Below are positions 1 through 8,182 of a DNA stretch of 64,000 nt, piece by piece. The stretch covers positions 1-64,000 of the forward strand of contig JAQUWF010000004.1 in the NCBI GenBank assembly GCA_028692975.1, written 5' to 3'. A program made the translations under genes and the position numbers. Below the pieces are notes generated by a model that worked only from the letters and a program-made list of their open reading frames with translations, ran no database searches and was not told the DNA's origin. The DNA comes from Lachnospiraceae bacterium. Lineage in GTDB: Bacteria > Bacillota > Clostridia > Lachnospirales > Lachnospiraceae. How positions within the stretch are numbered: position 1 is the first letter of the stretch; the number at the start of each line of letters is the position of its first letter.

Positions 1-1
1 G

Positions 2-178
2 TTAGGACCCGGCAGAAATGTGGGTGATCCTGGTAGACACGGGAGGTTTGCTGCCGTAGATGGAAGGGTATACACAAGGCCATGTAGAACGAACTTTGAT
101 GACGTTTTACTTCGTGTACCCAGAACCCTCTACTTTCGTACCAGATACAGTGAAATGTCCATCCTCTTGGCTCATTGA
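2..178 (+). CDS. Possible 3' end of an unrecognised gene
   Basis: An open frame enters from the left edge and stops at TGA 176-178. It is arginine-rich and I do not recognise it. A weak hairpin follows (TCCTTG at 201-206 pairing with CAAGGA at 212-217). The frame could be the tail of a gene lying mostly outside the window, or chance. A 63-codon frame from position 60 in another phase ends just before the next gene and is no better supported. Confidence 0.2.
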   Translation, partial: LGPGRNVGDPGRHGRFAAVDGRVYTRPCRTNFDDVLLRVPRTLYFRTRYSEMSILLAH

Positions 179-247
179 TCTGAGATATGGAATAAAAAAA
201 TCCTTGAAAAACAAGGAAAAAACACTTGACTATATAGGGAGGAAAAA

Positions 248-1309
248 ATGACGGATAAAAGGTGGAAAGCACTGGGAGAATCGCTGGTAAATTATTCTCT
301 GGGAGTAAAACCAGGAGAAAAAATGATGATTGCAATGTATGAAACGGCTTCATTTCCATTGGCACTGGCGGCATACGAGGCGTGTATCAAGGCAGGAGGA
401 TTTCCCCAGATACAGTTCATGAGTGAAGAACTGAAGCATAAGGTTCTGCAGTATGGCAATGAAGAACAGATTTCCTGGGTGCCGGAAATTGAGAAATATG
501 GCATGGATTGGGCAGACTGCTATCTGGCGCTTCGAGGTGCATTCAATCTGAATGAATGCTTTGATATTCCGGCTGAAAAACTGGCGAAATATCAAAAAGC
601 AATGGGCGTAATTTCAGGTTTGCGGTGGCAAAAAACCCGCTGGTCTCTGGTCAGGGTTCCAAATGAAAGATTTGCACAGCAGGCCAATGTTAGCTATGAG
701 TACATGATGGACATGTTTTTTGACGCTTGCAATCTGGATTGGACCGAGCACTGCATCCAGTGGCAGAAAGTTGCGGATATTTTGGACCAGGGCAACCATT
801 TACATCTGACAGGGGAAGGAACAGATTTGTCTTTTGATTATGGCGGAAATAAATGGACGGTATCCGATAATAAAACTAATATTCCGGATGGAGAAATGTA
901 TGTAACGCCAAAGTGGGAAACCATGAAGGGGCATATTTATTTTGAATTCCCGGCCACAATCGGAGGAAAAGTAATTCATAATCTGAAACTTTACTTTAAA
1001 GATGGAATCGTGTCAGAGGTAGAAGCAGATGATAATGTGGACTATGTAAAACAGATTATAGCCAGCGACGAAGGATCCAACCGGTGCGGCGAATTTGCAT
1101 TTGGTACAAATCCGTATGTAAATGTATGCACTACGGACATTTTGATTGATGAAAAAATATTTGGAACAATTCATATGGCACTTGGAAGACCATATGATAA
1201 CTCATATTATTCTTCAATCCATTGGGACATTATTAAGGATACCAGAAAAAATGGAAGAATAACTCTGGATGACAAAGTGATTTTTGAAAATGGCAAGTTT
1301 TTAGTGTAA
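248..1309 (+). CDS. M29-family metal-dependent aminopeptidase
   Basis: This 353-residue protein resembles the AmpS/PepS/aminopeptidase T group (peptidase family M29), which removes N-terminal residues from peptides in the cytoplasm using a two-metal centre. The expected ligand pattern is present near the C-terminus: a Glu in DGEMYVTP, a Glu in GEFAFGTNP, a His in GTIHMALGRP, and a His and Asp in SSIHWD. Family members are usually 360-410 residues, so this is a slightly short version with a reduced N-terminal region. No signal peptide is seen. The ATG at 248 is preceded by AGGGAGG at good spacing, and TTGACT lies just upstream. A strong terminator follows at once, so the gene is probably transcribed alone and is not obviously tied to the sugar genes. 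Confidence 0.85.
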   Translation: MTDKRWKALGESLVNYSLGVKPGEKMMIAMYETASFPLALAAYEACIKAGGFPQIQFMSEELKHKVLQYGNEEQISWVPEIEKYGMDWADCYLALRGAFNLNECFDIPAEKLAKYQKAMGVISGLRWQKTRWSLVRVPNERFAQQANVSYEYMMDMFFDACNLDWTEHCIQWQKVADILDQGNHLHLTGEGTDLSFDYGGNKWTVSDNKTNIPDGEMYVTPKWETMKGHIYFEFPATIGGKVIHNLKLYFKDGIVSEVEADDNVDYVKQIIASDEGSNRCGEFAFGTNPYVNVCTTDILIDEKIFGTIHMALGRPYDNSYYSSIHWDIIKDTRKNGRITLDDKVIFENGKFLV

Positions 1310-1311
1310 TT

Positions 1312-1350
1312 AAAAAAGGCCGATCTTGCTTTTGAAGAATCGGCCTTTTT
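1312..1350. terminator. Bidirectional terminator
   Basis: AAAAAGGCCGAT (1313-1324) pairs perfectly with ATCGGCCTTTTT (1339-1350). The A and T tracts let it work on both strands, for the aminopeptidase on the plus strand and for the convergent DeoR gene on the minus strand. Confidence 0.9.
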
Positions 1351-1355
1351 ATCAC

Positions 1356-1398
1356 TGGTATAAGCGAAACTTAAGGCTATTTAGGAACGCTTATACCA
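1356..1398. repeat. Inverted repeat beside the terminator
   Basis: TGGTATAAGCG (1356-1366) and CGCTTATACCA (1388-1398) form a perfect 11-bp inverted repeat with a 21-nt loop. It lies between the stop of the DeoR gene and the terminator. There is no T tract, so it may stabilise the DeoR mRNA 3' end rather than terminate transcription. Confidence 0.6.
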
Positions 1399-1416
1399 GA
1401 TGGGGAAATGAATGGT

Positions 1417-2181
1417 TCAGGATTTTGCAAGTATGATTTCTACACCGCGTTCTGCAAAACCTCTGCTATTGCGTTCGTCAATTTTGTCAATAACGAGCTT
1501 ATCCAGTTTTGAAATATCACATAGATAACAGAATACTTTTTTATCCAGCTTGCTCTCATCTGTCACCATAATGATTTCATCAGCAGCATCCATCATCGCT
1601 GATTTAATGTCAACTTCTCCATATGTTCGGTTTGAAATACCAAAGTCAAGATCAACAGCATCACAGCCCAGAAAGGTTTTGTTTACATGGAGCTTGGAAA
1701 AAAACTCAACAGCAGTGTTTCCGGTCAAAGTGAAGACCGGATCGCTTAGTGTTCCACCGCAGACGATAACTGTGATATTGTCCTTGCATGAAAGTTCCAT
1801 GGCAATTTTAATATCGTCAGTAACTACGGTAATGTTTTTTTGAATAATGTTTCTGGCAATTTCCAATGTAGTAGAGCCTGAATCTAAAATTATGATGTCC
1901 CCATCTTTGATGAGCCTGGAAGCAGTGACTCCAATGGCTTTCTTTGCAGATAAGTTATGCTCAGCCTTGAGAGTATAAGGGATTTCGTATTGAAGACTGT
2001 TATTGAAAGCAACAGCACCTCCATGTGTTTTTATAACTAAGCCATGGGAAGCAAGTATATCAATATCACGACGAATTGTAACCTTTGAAACCTTAAATTT
2101 AGCAGCAAGCTCATTTGTGTTGGCTTTCTGGGTTTCGTTTATGTATTTTAGGATTTCCTCATGACGTTCTATCTGAAACAT
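1417..2181 (-). CDS. DeoR/GlpR-family transcriptional regulator
   Basis: A 254-residue DeoR-family protein. The N-terminal winged helix-turn-helix (about residues 5-55) has the family pattern NELAAKFKVSKVTIRRDI followed by GLVIKTHGGAV. The C-terminal DeoRC sugar-phosphate-sensing domain has the usual DSGSTTLEIA phosphate loop near residue 100. Family members usually repress sugar catabolic genes until a phosphorylated intermediate binds. It is divergent from the HAD phosphatase at 2557, which is the likeliest target along with itself. A near-consensus promoter lies at 2232-2260. The inducer cannot be read from sequence. Confidence 0.9.
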   Translation of the reverse strand: MFQIERHEEILKYINETQKANTNELAAKFKVSKVTIRRDIDILASHGLVIKTHGGAVAFNNSLQYEIPYTLKAEHNLSAKKAIGVTASRLIKDGDIIILDSGSTTLEIARNIIQKNITVVTDDIKIAMELSCKDNITVIVCGGTLSDPVFTLTGNTAVEFFSKLHVNKTFLGCDAVDLDFGISNRTYGEVDIKSAMMDAADEIIMVTDESKLDKKVFCYLCDISKLDKLVIDKIDERNSRGFAERGVEIILAKS

Positions 2182-2231
2182 ATATTAACCACCCGCCTTT
2201 GCGAAAAAAATTGAGGAACTAATATATATTA

Positions 2232-2260
2232 ATTATATTGGATAATTGTGGAAAGGTCAA
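2232..2260 (-). promoter_or_regulatory. Promoter of the DeoR gene
   Basis: On the minus strand TTGACC (2260-2255), a 17-nt spacer and TATAAT (2237-2232) form a near-consensus sigma-A promoter about 50 bp upstream of the DeoR start. Confidence 0.75.
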
Positions 2261-2306
2261 TCAAATAAAAGAATTAGGTGGACAAGTTGTGCAAGAAATG
2301 GTTACT

Positions 2307-2340
2307 GTTTACACGTAAACTTGACGCTTGCTGTCAAGTT
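2307..2340. promoter_or_regulatory. Two adjoining palindromes, candidate operator
   Basis: GTTTAC-AC-GTAAAC (2307-2320) overlaps a second perfect inverted repeat, AACTTGAC (2318-2325) with GTCAAGTT (2333-2340). Both lie in the 375-bp non-coding gap between the divergent DeoR and HAD genes, so they are candidate regulator sites. The 81-codon frame across this stretch shows no family resemblance and was not called. Nothing else is seen in the gap. Confidence 0.4.
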
Positions 2341-2556
2341 ATGCGCCAATACAGTAAATTCAGCCATGAGTCGGTTTTTGATCGAAGGCAAACTTTAAAT
2401 ACATCGGCAATGTTACTGGAACAGGCTTTCCTGTGGGCAGTAACGAGAAATGAAAAGATGCGAAAATTTGACAAAAAAGAAAACAGAAGTAATCTGAAAA
2501 AAATATGTGTAACGAGACAATAAAATAAATAATAATCAAAAAAGGGGTACAAATAA

Positions 2557-3213
2557 ATGAAGAGAAAATTCGTGATTTTCGATATGGATGGTGTTATTTT
2601 AGACAGCGAAGTAGGGGGATTTTCTTTTCTGCAGCAAAACCTGTCAAAACGAGGTATTCATATCGGGATCGAGGAGCTGTTAAAGAAGGTGGGAAAGAAC
2701 AGCTATAAGATCGCGGAGGAGATAATTAAAGAATATAATATCGATGAAACGGTGGATGAATTTTTAGAGAAAAACCGAAAAAACGGAAGTTATTATACGA
2801 ACTGTAAAGAACTAAAGACAATGGATGGTTTGAATGAATTAATAACAATTTTGAATAAAAGAGAAATTAAATTAGCCGTTGTTTCTTCGACAAGAGCAGT
2901 GAGTGTATTGACGGCGTTAAACCGATTGAAAATAGTACCACATCTGAATGCTATTGTAAGCGGTGACATGGTAAGAAATTCAAAGCCAGATCCGGAGGGA
3001 TATTTGATGGCAGCCGATTTTTTGGGAGCACAGCCGGAGGAATGTGTCGTGTTTGAGGATTCACCAATTGGAATAAGAGCGGCTAAAAATGCAGGGATGC
3101 GAGTTATCGGTTATAAGGGGTCAGACCTATGGCAGGATACTTCTGCTGCAGATATGGAATGCAGCTCTTATAGGGAGAGTATTGACAAACTGGAGATGAT
3201 TTTAGAGGGATGA
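2557..3213 (+). CDS. HAD-superfamily sugar-phosphatase / beta-phosphoglucomutase-like
   Basis: A 218-residue HAD hydrolase of the beta-phosphoglucomutase/phosphatase subfamily. All four motifs are visible: DMDGVILDSE (nucleophile and acid Asp) at residues 9-18, Ser-Ser in VVSSTR near residue 108, Lys in NSKPDPEGY, and EDSPIGI near residue 170. The segment between motif I and motif II is the helical cap typical of subfamily IA. Members dephosphorylate or isomerise small sugar phosphates; the exact substrate cannot be told. The ATG at 2557 follows AAAAGGGG. The gene is divergent from the DeoR regulator, suggesting regulated sugar-phosphate turnover. Confidence 0.85.
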   Translation: MKRKFVIFDMDGVILDSEVGGFSFLQQNLSKRGIHIGIEELLKKVGKNSYKIAEEIIKEYNIDETVDEFLEKNRKNGSYYTNCKELKTMDGLNELITILNKREIKLAVVSSTRAVSVLTALNRLKIVPHLNAIVSGDMVRNSKPDPEGYLMAADFLGAQPEECVVFEDSPIGIRAAKNAGMRVIGYKGSDLWQDTSAADMECSSYRESIDKLEMILEG

Positions 3214-3410
3214 AAAATAACATTCTTTTGCTGTGTTTATATAGAAAAAGTTAAATATTGTTCAGATATGGCTGGGCAATACTTCTCACAATTAAGCGAT
3301 ACCCAAGGCAAACAGCTGTAGATATTCAACTAAATAAACATTGGAAAGAGCACTGTTTGGGTCTAAAATAAGTTGTAGTTAGATTTTTAATTGCAGATAA
3401 AATTTACCGC

Positions 3411-3457
3411 AAAAAGAGGTTTTTCAACTCACTAATGTGATTGAAAAGCCTCTTTTT
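3411..3457. terminator. Terminator-like inverted repeat
   Basis: AAAAAGAGG followed by TTTTTCAA (3411-3427) pairs with TTGAAAA and CCTCTTTTT (3441-3457), leaving a short loop. A and T tracts on both sides allow bidirectional function between the HAD gene, which ends 200 bp upstream, and the minus-strand Rpn remnant. Confidence 0.75.
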
Positions 3458-3503
3458 AATCAAAGTGTGTTTTAGTCACCATCTGGAAAACCGATTTATA
3501 TTA

Positions 3504-3643
3504 TCAAATGGTTTTGTTTAATGCGTTAATTTCTTCGAAAGTGAGCACAGAAATGCACTGGGAGACGTTCTGGACGGAAATTCCCTCTTTTAAAAAGGCA
3601 AGAGCGTTGGCATATGCAAGGAGTAAAGCCCCTGCTGAAAAAA
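3504..3643 (-). pseudogene. Remnant of an Rpn-family nuclease gene (C-terminus only)
   Basis: Reading the minus strand toward a TGA at 3506-3504 gives AYANALAFLKEGISV, then QNVSQCISVLTFEEINALNK. This closely matches the last 35 or so residues of the complete Rpn protein at 22049-22975 (RANALAFLKDGVPVEKVARC and onward). No matching upstream frame survives beyond about 3643, so only the tail of the gene remains. It is the third Rpn locus in the window and marks a decayed or recombined copy. Confidence 0.7.
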
Positions 3644-3826
3644 CACATACAGTTTTTCGTCAAAAAGACGATAGACTTGATCTGTAAACAGGAAATAAGT
3701 GACAGGATATACAAAACATGGACTTGTATTATAAATCGCAATATGCTTAAATAACCGTATGAATCTAAAATATAAAAACATCTCAGTGAGGGGAGTGCCC
3801 TTCCGCTACAGGTGGGGGCAGCAATT

Positions 3827-3956
3827 TGTTCTCGTATAGGAAAGTGCTCCTATACGAGAACAGCCTTCGGCATACGGATGCGCAGCTGCGCGCGCGGAAC
3901 AAAAGTGTGCTGCTAAAGAAACTGGCTCGCGGGGTGTGCGAAGCACACTTTTGTTC
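3827..3956. repeat. Long inverted repeats in a GC-rich non-coding stretch
   Basis: TGTTCTCGTATAGGA (3827-3841) and TCCTATACGAGAACA (3848-3862) form a perfect 15-bp stem with a 6-nt loop. GCGCAGCTGCGC (3880-3891) is a perfect palindrome. GAACAAAAGTGTGCT (3897-3911) and AGCACACTTTTGTTC (3942-3956) form a second 15-bp stem. The surrounding stretch of about 3784-4075 is visibly more GC-rich than its neighbours and holds no believable gene. It is just upstream of the sensor kinase gene and could be a structured leader or a separate RNA. Confidence 0.6.
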
Positions 3957-4097
3957 TAAAGCGGTGGGATATCAAGCTGCCGCTGAGAGGTAAGCTCCGG
4001 CGGGATGGCAGGGCCGCGCAGAGCATGGCAGGCTTTGCATCAAGAACCCAGAGGCGCCCTTGAAAATTAACCACTTCAAACAGAAGGAAAAACCAAC

Positions 4098-5912
4098 ATG
4101 AAAAACAAAATTGAAAATTTATTCGGGAAAGAATCCAGTCTGCAGAGAAAGGTGATTATTCTCTATTTGGTGACGGCAGTGATTCCGATTATCATTATTG
4201 CCGGACTGGTCAGTGCGATTTATTATAAAAGTATTATGAAGAGGACGGATCAGTGGGTGGCGGCGAATGCCAGACAGCAGGAAATCGTGGTGGGGGAAAG
4301 GATGGATGCCTTCGAAAATGTGCTCTATGAACTGGTATCCAATAAGGACTGCATTGCGCTGGCAAAGGAGATTGATAGCGGTGATGAGAGTAATTTGCTG
4401 GTCAATACGTCGAAATTAAAGAGTATGCTGGAGAGCAGTGTGTACACTCACGAAGGGATAAGAGGTATTACTTTTCTGGCAAATAATGGTCAGTATGCCT
4501 CTTATACAAAGTGGTATTCCAGCTTTAATGAAACCATATGGTCGAAGCCGGAGGTACAGGAAGAGGTCCGTTCGGAGATGGGAAAGGAGAAGAAGCTGAC
4601 CTTCATCGCGTCGGTAAATCTGAGCAATGCCATCGGGATGCCCGATTACGTTATTTTGATGGGATTTCCGGTCCGAAATCTGAGGACACAGGAGCAGAGC
4701 GGCGTGCTGGTAATGGCATTGAGCTGCAACGTGCTGGTTTTTGAGGATACGGAGAGTGAACTGCAAAAGAACGGTGTGTCGAAAGTGGTCATTGACAGCA
4801 CCGGGAAAATTGTGGCAGGAGTGGATGCGGAATATATGAACAGCACGCTGGAACGGTATAAGGAGAGAACGTATGAGAAGCCAAGCCAACTGGCAGAAAA
4901 ACGATATGAAATCGAGGGTACAAAGTGGACGATCGTTCATATCATCGACACTGAGCTTTACCGGCAGGATATTTTTCGTATGCTGGAGTTGGCAGCGGTT
5001 ATTACGGGGTGCATTACACTTTTGTTCTTCTTTGCGCTGTATTACATTTCCCAAAAATATATTGGAAATGTGAAGAAGATTGCGGGAGAAATTCATAATT
5101 ATGAGGGTACTGATGCAGGAAAAGCTGAAATAGCAATTAATCATAAGGATGAATTGTATACTATTGTCCGTCAGTTCAACAAGATGAAGGCCAGAATTAC
5201 GGTTCTGGTGGATACACTGCAGCAGCGCAACAAAGAGATACAGATAGCGGCGACAAATCAGAAACATGCGGAGATCAAGGCATTGGAAGCTCAGATTAAT
5301 CCACATTTTCTGTACAATACACTGGATTCTATTAACTGGCGGGCAATTGAGCATGAAGAGGAGGAAATTTCGGATATGCTGGGAGCGCTGGGGAGTCTGC
5401 TGCGCTACAGCGTGTCAAATATAGATATGGTGGTACTGCTTCGGGCGGAGATAAGCTGGCTGAAGAAATATGTATTTTTACAGAGAGACCGTTTCCAGAA
5501 TTCGTTTGACTGTACTTATGATGTGACAGAGGAAGCTATGGATTTTCCAATCTATAAGATGCTGCTGCAGCCCATTGTGGAAAACATTATTTTACATGCG
5601 TTTGAGAAGGTAAAACAGGGAGGGATGATCGAAATCAGGGCATATGTGGGGGAAGATAAGAAGCTGGTAATTCATATAAAAGATAATGGATGCGGCATGA
5701 CCGGGGAAAAACTGCAGGAAATCGAAAAAGAAATTGAAGAAACGGATGCATTGAACAGTGACAGCATTGGAATCAGCAATGTAATCCATCGGCTGAGGAT
5801 CTATTATAAGGATGAGGCCGGATTGCAGGTGCATAGTAAACTAAATGTGGGAAGCGAGTTCATTCTGACGATTCCGGAAACCATGGGAATCAGAAGTACA
5901 GAAGTTCTTTAG
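4098..5912 (+). CDS. YesM-type membrane sensor histidine kinase
   Basis: A 604-residue sensor kinase. One membrane helix lies at about residues 17-43 and a second near 293-315, bracketing an extracytoplasmic sensor domain of about 250 residues. A HAMP-like linker follows. The His_kinase domain has the hallmark QINPHFLYNTLDSI with the phospho-acceptor His at about residue 403. The HATPase domain has an N-box (QPIVENIILHAFEK) and a G-box (DNGCGM, then GIGISN-like GISNVIHRL). ATG 4098 follows AGAAGGAAAA. It is paired with the response regulator at 5974. By family precedent it detects an extracellular sugar and controls the downstream importer and GH31 genes. Confidence 0.93.
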   Translation: MKNKIENLFGKESSLQRKVIILYLVTAVIPIIIIAGLVSAIYYKSIMKRTDQWVAANARQQEIVVGERMDAFENVLYELVSNKDCIALAKEIDSGDESNLLVNTSKLKSMLESSVYTHEGIRGITFLANNGQYASYTKWYSSFNETIWSKPEVQEEVRSEMGKEKKLTFIASVNLSNAIGMPDYVILMGFPVRNLRTQEQSGVLVMALSCNVLVFEDTESELQKNGVSKVVIDSTGKIVAGVDAEYMNSTLERYKERTYEKPSQLAEKRYEIEGTKWTIVHIIDTELYRQDIFRMLELAAVITGCITLLFFFALYYISQKYIGNVKKIAGEIHNYEGTDAGKAEIAINHKDELYTIVRQFNKMKARITVLVDTLQQRNKEIQIAATNQKHAEIKALEAQINPHFLYNTLDSINWRAIEHEEEEISDMLGALGSLLRYSVSNIDMVVLLRAEISWLKKYVFLQRDRFQNSFDCTYDVTEEAMDFPIYKMLLQPIVENIILHAFEKVKQGGMIEIRAYVGEDKKLVIHIKDNGCGMTGEKLQEIEKEIEETDALNSDSIGISNVIHRLRIYYKDEAGLQVHSKLNVGSEFILTIPETMGIRSTEVL

Positions 5913-5973
5913 CGGCGGGATGCAGCTCGTATTTCACAGGATGAAGGCGGAGAGATAATCGAGGGGAAGGCTA

Positions 5974-6708
5974 ATGTATAAAATTGTAATTGTAGAGGAT
6001 GAATTTCGAATTCGTCAGGGGCTGGGGAAGCTGATTAATAAGGTGAATATGGGCTTTTGCGTGGTCGGCGAGGCGGAGGATGGCTACGAAGGGCTGAAAA
6101 TGATTCAGGATCTGGACCCGGATGTGGTGTTTACCGACATTCAGATGCCAAAAACCGATGGCCTTGATATGATTGAAAAGGCAAAAGCCATGGGGGCCGG
6201 CTGCACCTTTGTCATCATCAGCGGCTATGCCAGATTTGAATATGCACAGCAGGGTATCTGTCTGGGCGTAAGGGATTATCTGCTGAAGCCGATTACAATC
6301 AGTCAGGTAAAGGAGCTGCTTTTGAAGCTGGCCGAGGAAATGGAGCCAAAGCAGCCGGAGCGGTATTTGGATGGAAACGGATATTCGGATGCAGTGCAGG
6401 ATATGATCGTGACCGTGAAAGAACATTATGGGATGAAGCTGGGGCTGGATTATTTTTCGGAAAAATACCGGCTGACTCCGGAATATCTCAGTAATTTATT
6501 TGCAAAAGAAACAGAAACATCTTTTTCCAATTATCTGAAAAAAGTGCGGATGGAAAAGGCGAAGGAGCTGATTTTAACCACGGATAGGAAGATGTATGAA
6601 ATTGCCTGCAGTGTGGGTTATCCGGATCAGAAATATTTTTCGAAGGTGTTTAAGGAATATACCGGAGTTACGCCAAAGCAGTTTGCGGTAAATGAAGCGA
6701 TAAGATAG
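5974..6708 (+). CDS. YesN-type response regulator, REC-AraC
   Basis: A 244-residue response regulator. An N-terminal receiver domain (about 1-120) has acidic residues VEDE at 8-11, the phospho-acceptor Asp at about residue 55 (VFTDIQMPK) and Lys in LLKPI near 107. The C-terminal AraC/XylS DNA-binding domain (about 145-244) carries two helix-turn-helix units, LDYFSEKYRLTPEYLSNLF and MYEIACSVGYPDQKYFSKVF. It is compact, lacking the long linker of the second AraC regulator at 60201. It is encoded 61 bp after its kinase and upstream of the importer genes, which it probably activates. Confidence 0.93.
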   Translation: MYKIVIVEDEFRIRQGLGKLINKVNMGFCVVGEAEDGYEGLKMIQDLDPDVVFTDIQMPKTDGLDMIEKAKAMGAGCTFVIISGYARFEYAQQGICLGVRDYLLKPITISQVKELLLKLAEEMEPKQPERYLDGNGYSDAVQDMIVTVKEHYGMKLGLDYFSEKYRLTPEYLSNLFAKETETSFSNYLKKVRMEKAKELILTTDRKMYEIACSVGYPDQKYFSKVFKEYTGVTPKQFAVNEAIR

Positions 6709-6837
6709 AAAAGGAAAAATGGTGAAGAAAACAGATGGAAAGTGGCTTTCGTCCACCTTTTTTAAGATTTTAGAATGTATTCTCCCTGACAGGATAAGTA
6801 TACTAAAGACATCAAGAAAAGCGAAGGAGGGTATTAC

Positions 6838-8064
6838 ATGAAAAAGAAAGCAGCTTTATTAATGGTTATGGCAGTGATGACCAGTTCCATGGCGGCAGGC
6901 GGGGTAACCGCGCTGGCTGATGATTCCGGGGACAAGACCACTATTTCATTCTGGCATTATATGTCAAGTGACAAAGAAGGAAAATATGTACAGGAGGCAG
7001 TGGATGAATTCAATGCTGCTCAGGATGAAATCTTTGTAGAAGCGCAGTACCTGCCAAGAGAAGAACTGATGAAACAGTATACCATCGGGGTGGTATCCGG
7101 GGAGCTTCCGGATGTGGGGATGGTGGATAATCCGGATCACAATTCCTATGCTTCCATGGGTGTATTTGAAGATATTACAGATCTGTACACATCCAGCGAT
7201 GATCAGAACTTCCTGGAGGGATCCATCGGTTCCTGCTACTATGAAGAAAAACTGTATGGTGTGCCGTGGGGCAATAACTGCCTGGGATTATTTTACAATA
7301 CCGCAATGCTGGAAGAGGCTGGCATCGAAGTTCCGACTACATGGTCTGAACTGGAAGCTGCCTGTGAGAAGCTGACGACGGATACCTGCAAAGGAATGGC
7401 AATATCTGCAATTGGAAATGAAGAAGGAACCTTCCAGTATATGCCATGGCTGTTATCAGCAGGCGGAAGTGTAGACGAACTGGGTTCAGACGCTTCCAAG
7501 GAATCTATGACCTACTTATACAGCCTGATCGAAAAAGGCTATATCAGCAAAGAATGTATCAACTGGACGCAGGCAGATGCGGAAAAACAGTTTGCTTCCG
7601 GACAGGCCGCTATGATGATCAATGGACCGTGGCAGTTTGCAGGTCTGAGCGAAGATGCTCCGGATCTGGAGTATGGCGTGGCAAAGATGCCGAAGGCAGA
7701 TGACGGAGATTACGCTTCTATCCTTGGCGGTGAAAACCTGGGTATCTGCACCGGAGCAAACGTAGATGCAGCATGGACCTTTATTTCCTGGATTACCAGC
7801 AAAGAAAAATCACAGGAAATCTGCAAATCCATCGGCCGTTTTTCTCCGCGTGCTGACGTAGATGCGCAGCAGATGTTCGCAGATGATCCTCTGAACTCTG
7901 TGTTTGCTGAGATTATGCCGGATGCTCAGTCCCGTGGACCATCACCGGATTGGCCGGAAATTTCTGCAGCAATCTATACCGCACAGCAGGAAGTGTTTAC
8001 CGGACAGAAGGATGTGGATACTGCTATGAATGACGCACAGGCAACTGTGGATGCATTAAAATAA
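6838..8064 (+). CDS. CUT1 sugar-binding protein (family 1 solute-binding)
   Basis: A 408-residue extracellular substrate-binding protein of the MalE-like family. A signal peptide covers about residues 1-27 and ends in an ALA-type signal peptidase I site. I see no lipobox cysteine, which is unusual for a Gram-positive binding protein. The mature part begins TTISFWHYMS, typical of the family, and contains aromatic-rich sugar-contact segments (YGVPWGNNCLG, INGPWQFAG). ATG 6838 follows GAAGGAGGG. It is followed by the two permeases at 8183 and 9084 and two GH31 enzymes, suggesting uptake of an alpha-linked oligosaccharide such as a xylosylated glucoside. Confidence 0.92.
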   Translation: MKKKAALLMVMAVMTSSMAAGGVTALADDSGDKTTISFWHYMSSDKEGKYVQEAVDEFNAAQDEIFVEAQYLPREELMKQYTIGVVSGELPDVGMVDNPDHNSYASMGVFEDITDLYTSSDDQNFLEGSIGSCYYEEKLYGVPWGNNCLGLFYNTAMLEEAGIEVPTTWSELEAACEKLTTDTCKGMAISAIGNEEGTFQYMPWLLSAGGSVDELGSDASKESMTYLYSLIEKGYISKECINWTQADAEKQFASGQAAMMINGPWQFAGLSEDAPDLEYGVAKMPKADDGDYASILGGENLGICTGANVDAAWTFISWITSKEKSQEICKSIGRFSPRADVDAQQMFADDPLNSVFAEIMPDAQSRGPSPDWPEISAAIYTAQQEVFTGQKDVDTAMNDAQATVDALK

Positions 8065-8092
8065 AATATGCCGACAGGTAATGACTGATAAG

Positions 8093-8138
8093 GTCTCATC
8101 GCATTTACAAGTCAGATTGTGATGTGATGAGACTTTTT
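8093..8138 (+). terminator. Stem-loop between binding protein and permease
   Basis: GTCTCATC (8093-8100) pairs with GATGAGAC (8126-8133), followed by a T run. Its place between the binding-protein and permease genes suggests partial termination or mRNA stabilisation that raises the binding-protein level over the permeases. Confidence 0.7.
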
Positions 8139-8182
8139 GTCTGAAAATTTGTAAAAAAAGAGAGAAAGGCGGTGCAATACAT

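Noticed and set aside
2278..2523. 81-codon frame before the HAD gene
   Set aside because: It has no ribosome site or protein resemblance and covers palindromes that look regulatory.
3526..3781. Minus-strand frames of 71 and 63 codons
   Set aside because: The Rpn-like reading is in a different frame, so these are chance frames over a pseudogene.
4416..5354. Long minus-strand open frame of 312 codons
   Set aside because: It is antisense to the sensor kinase gene, rich in Cys, His and Gln as expected of a shadow, with no ribosome site.
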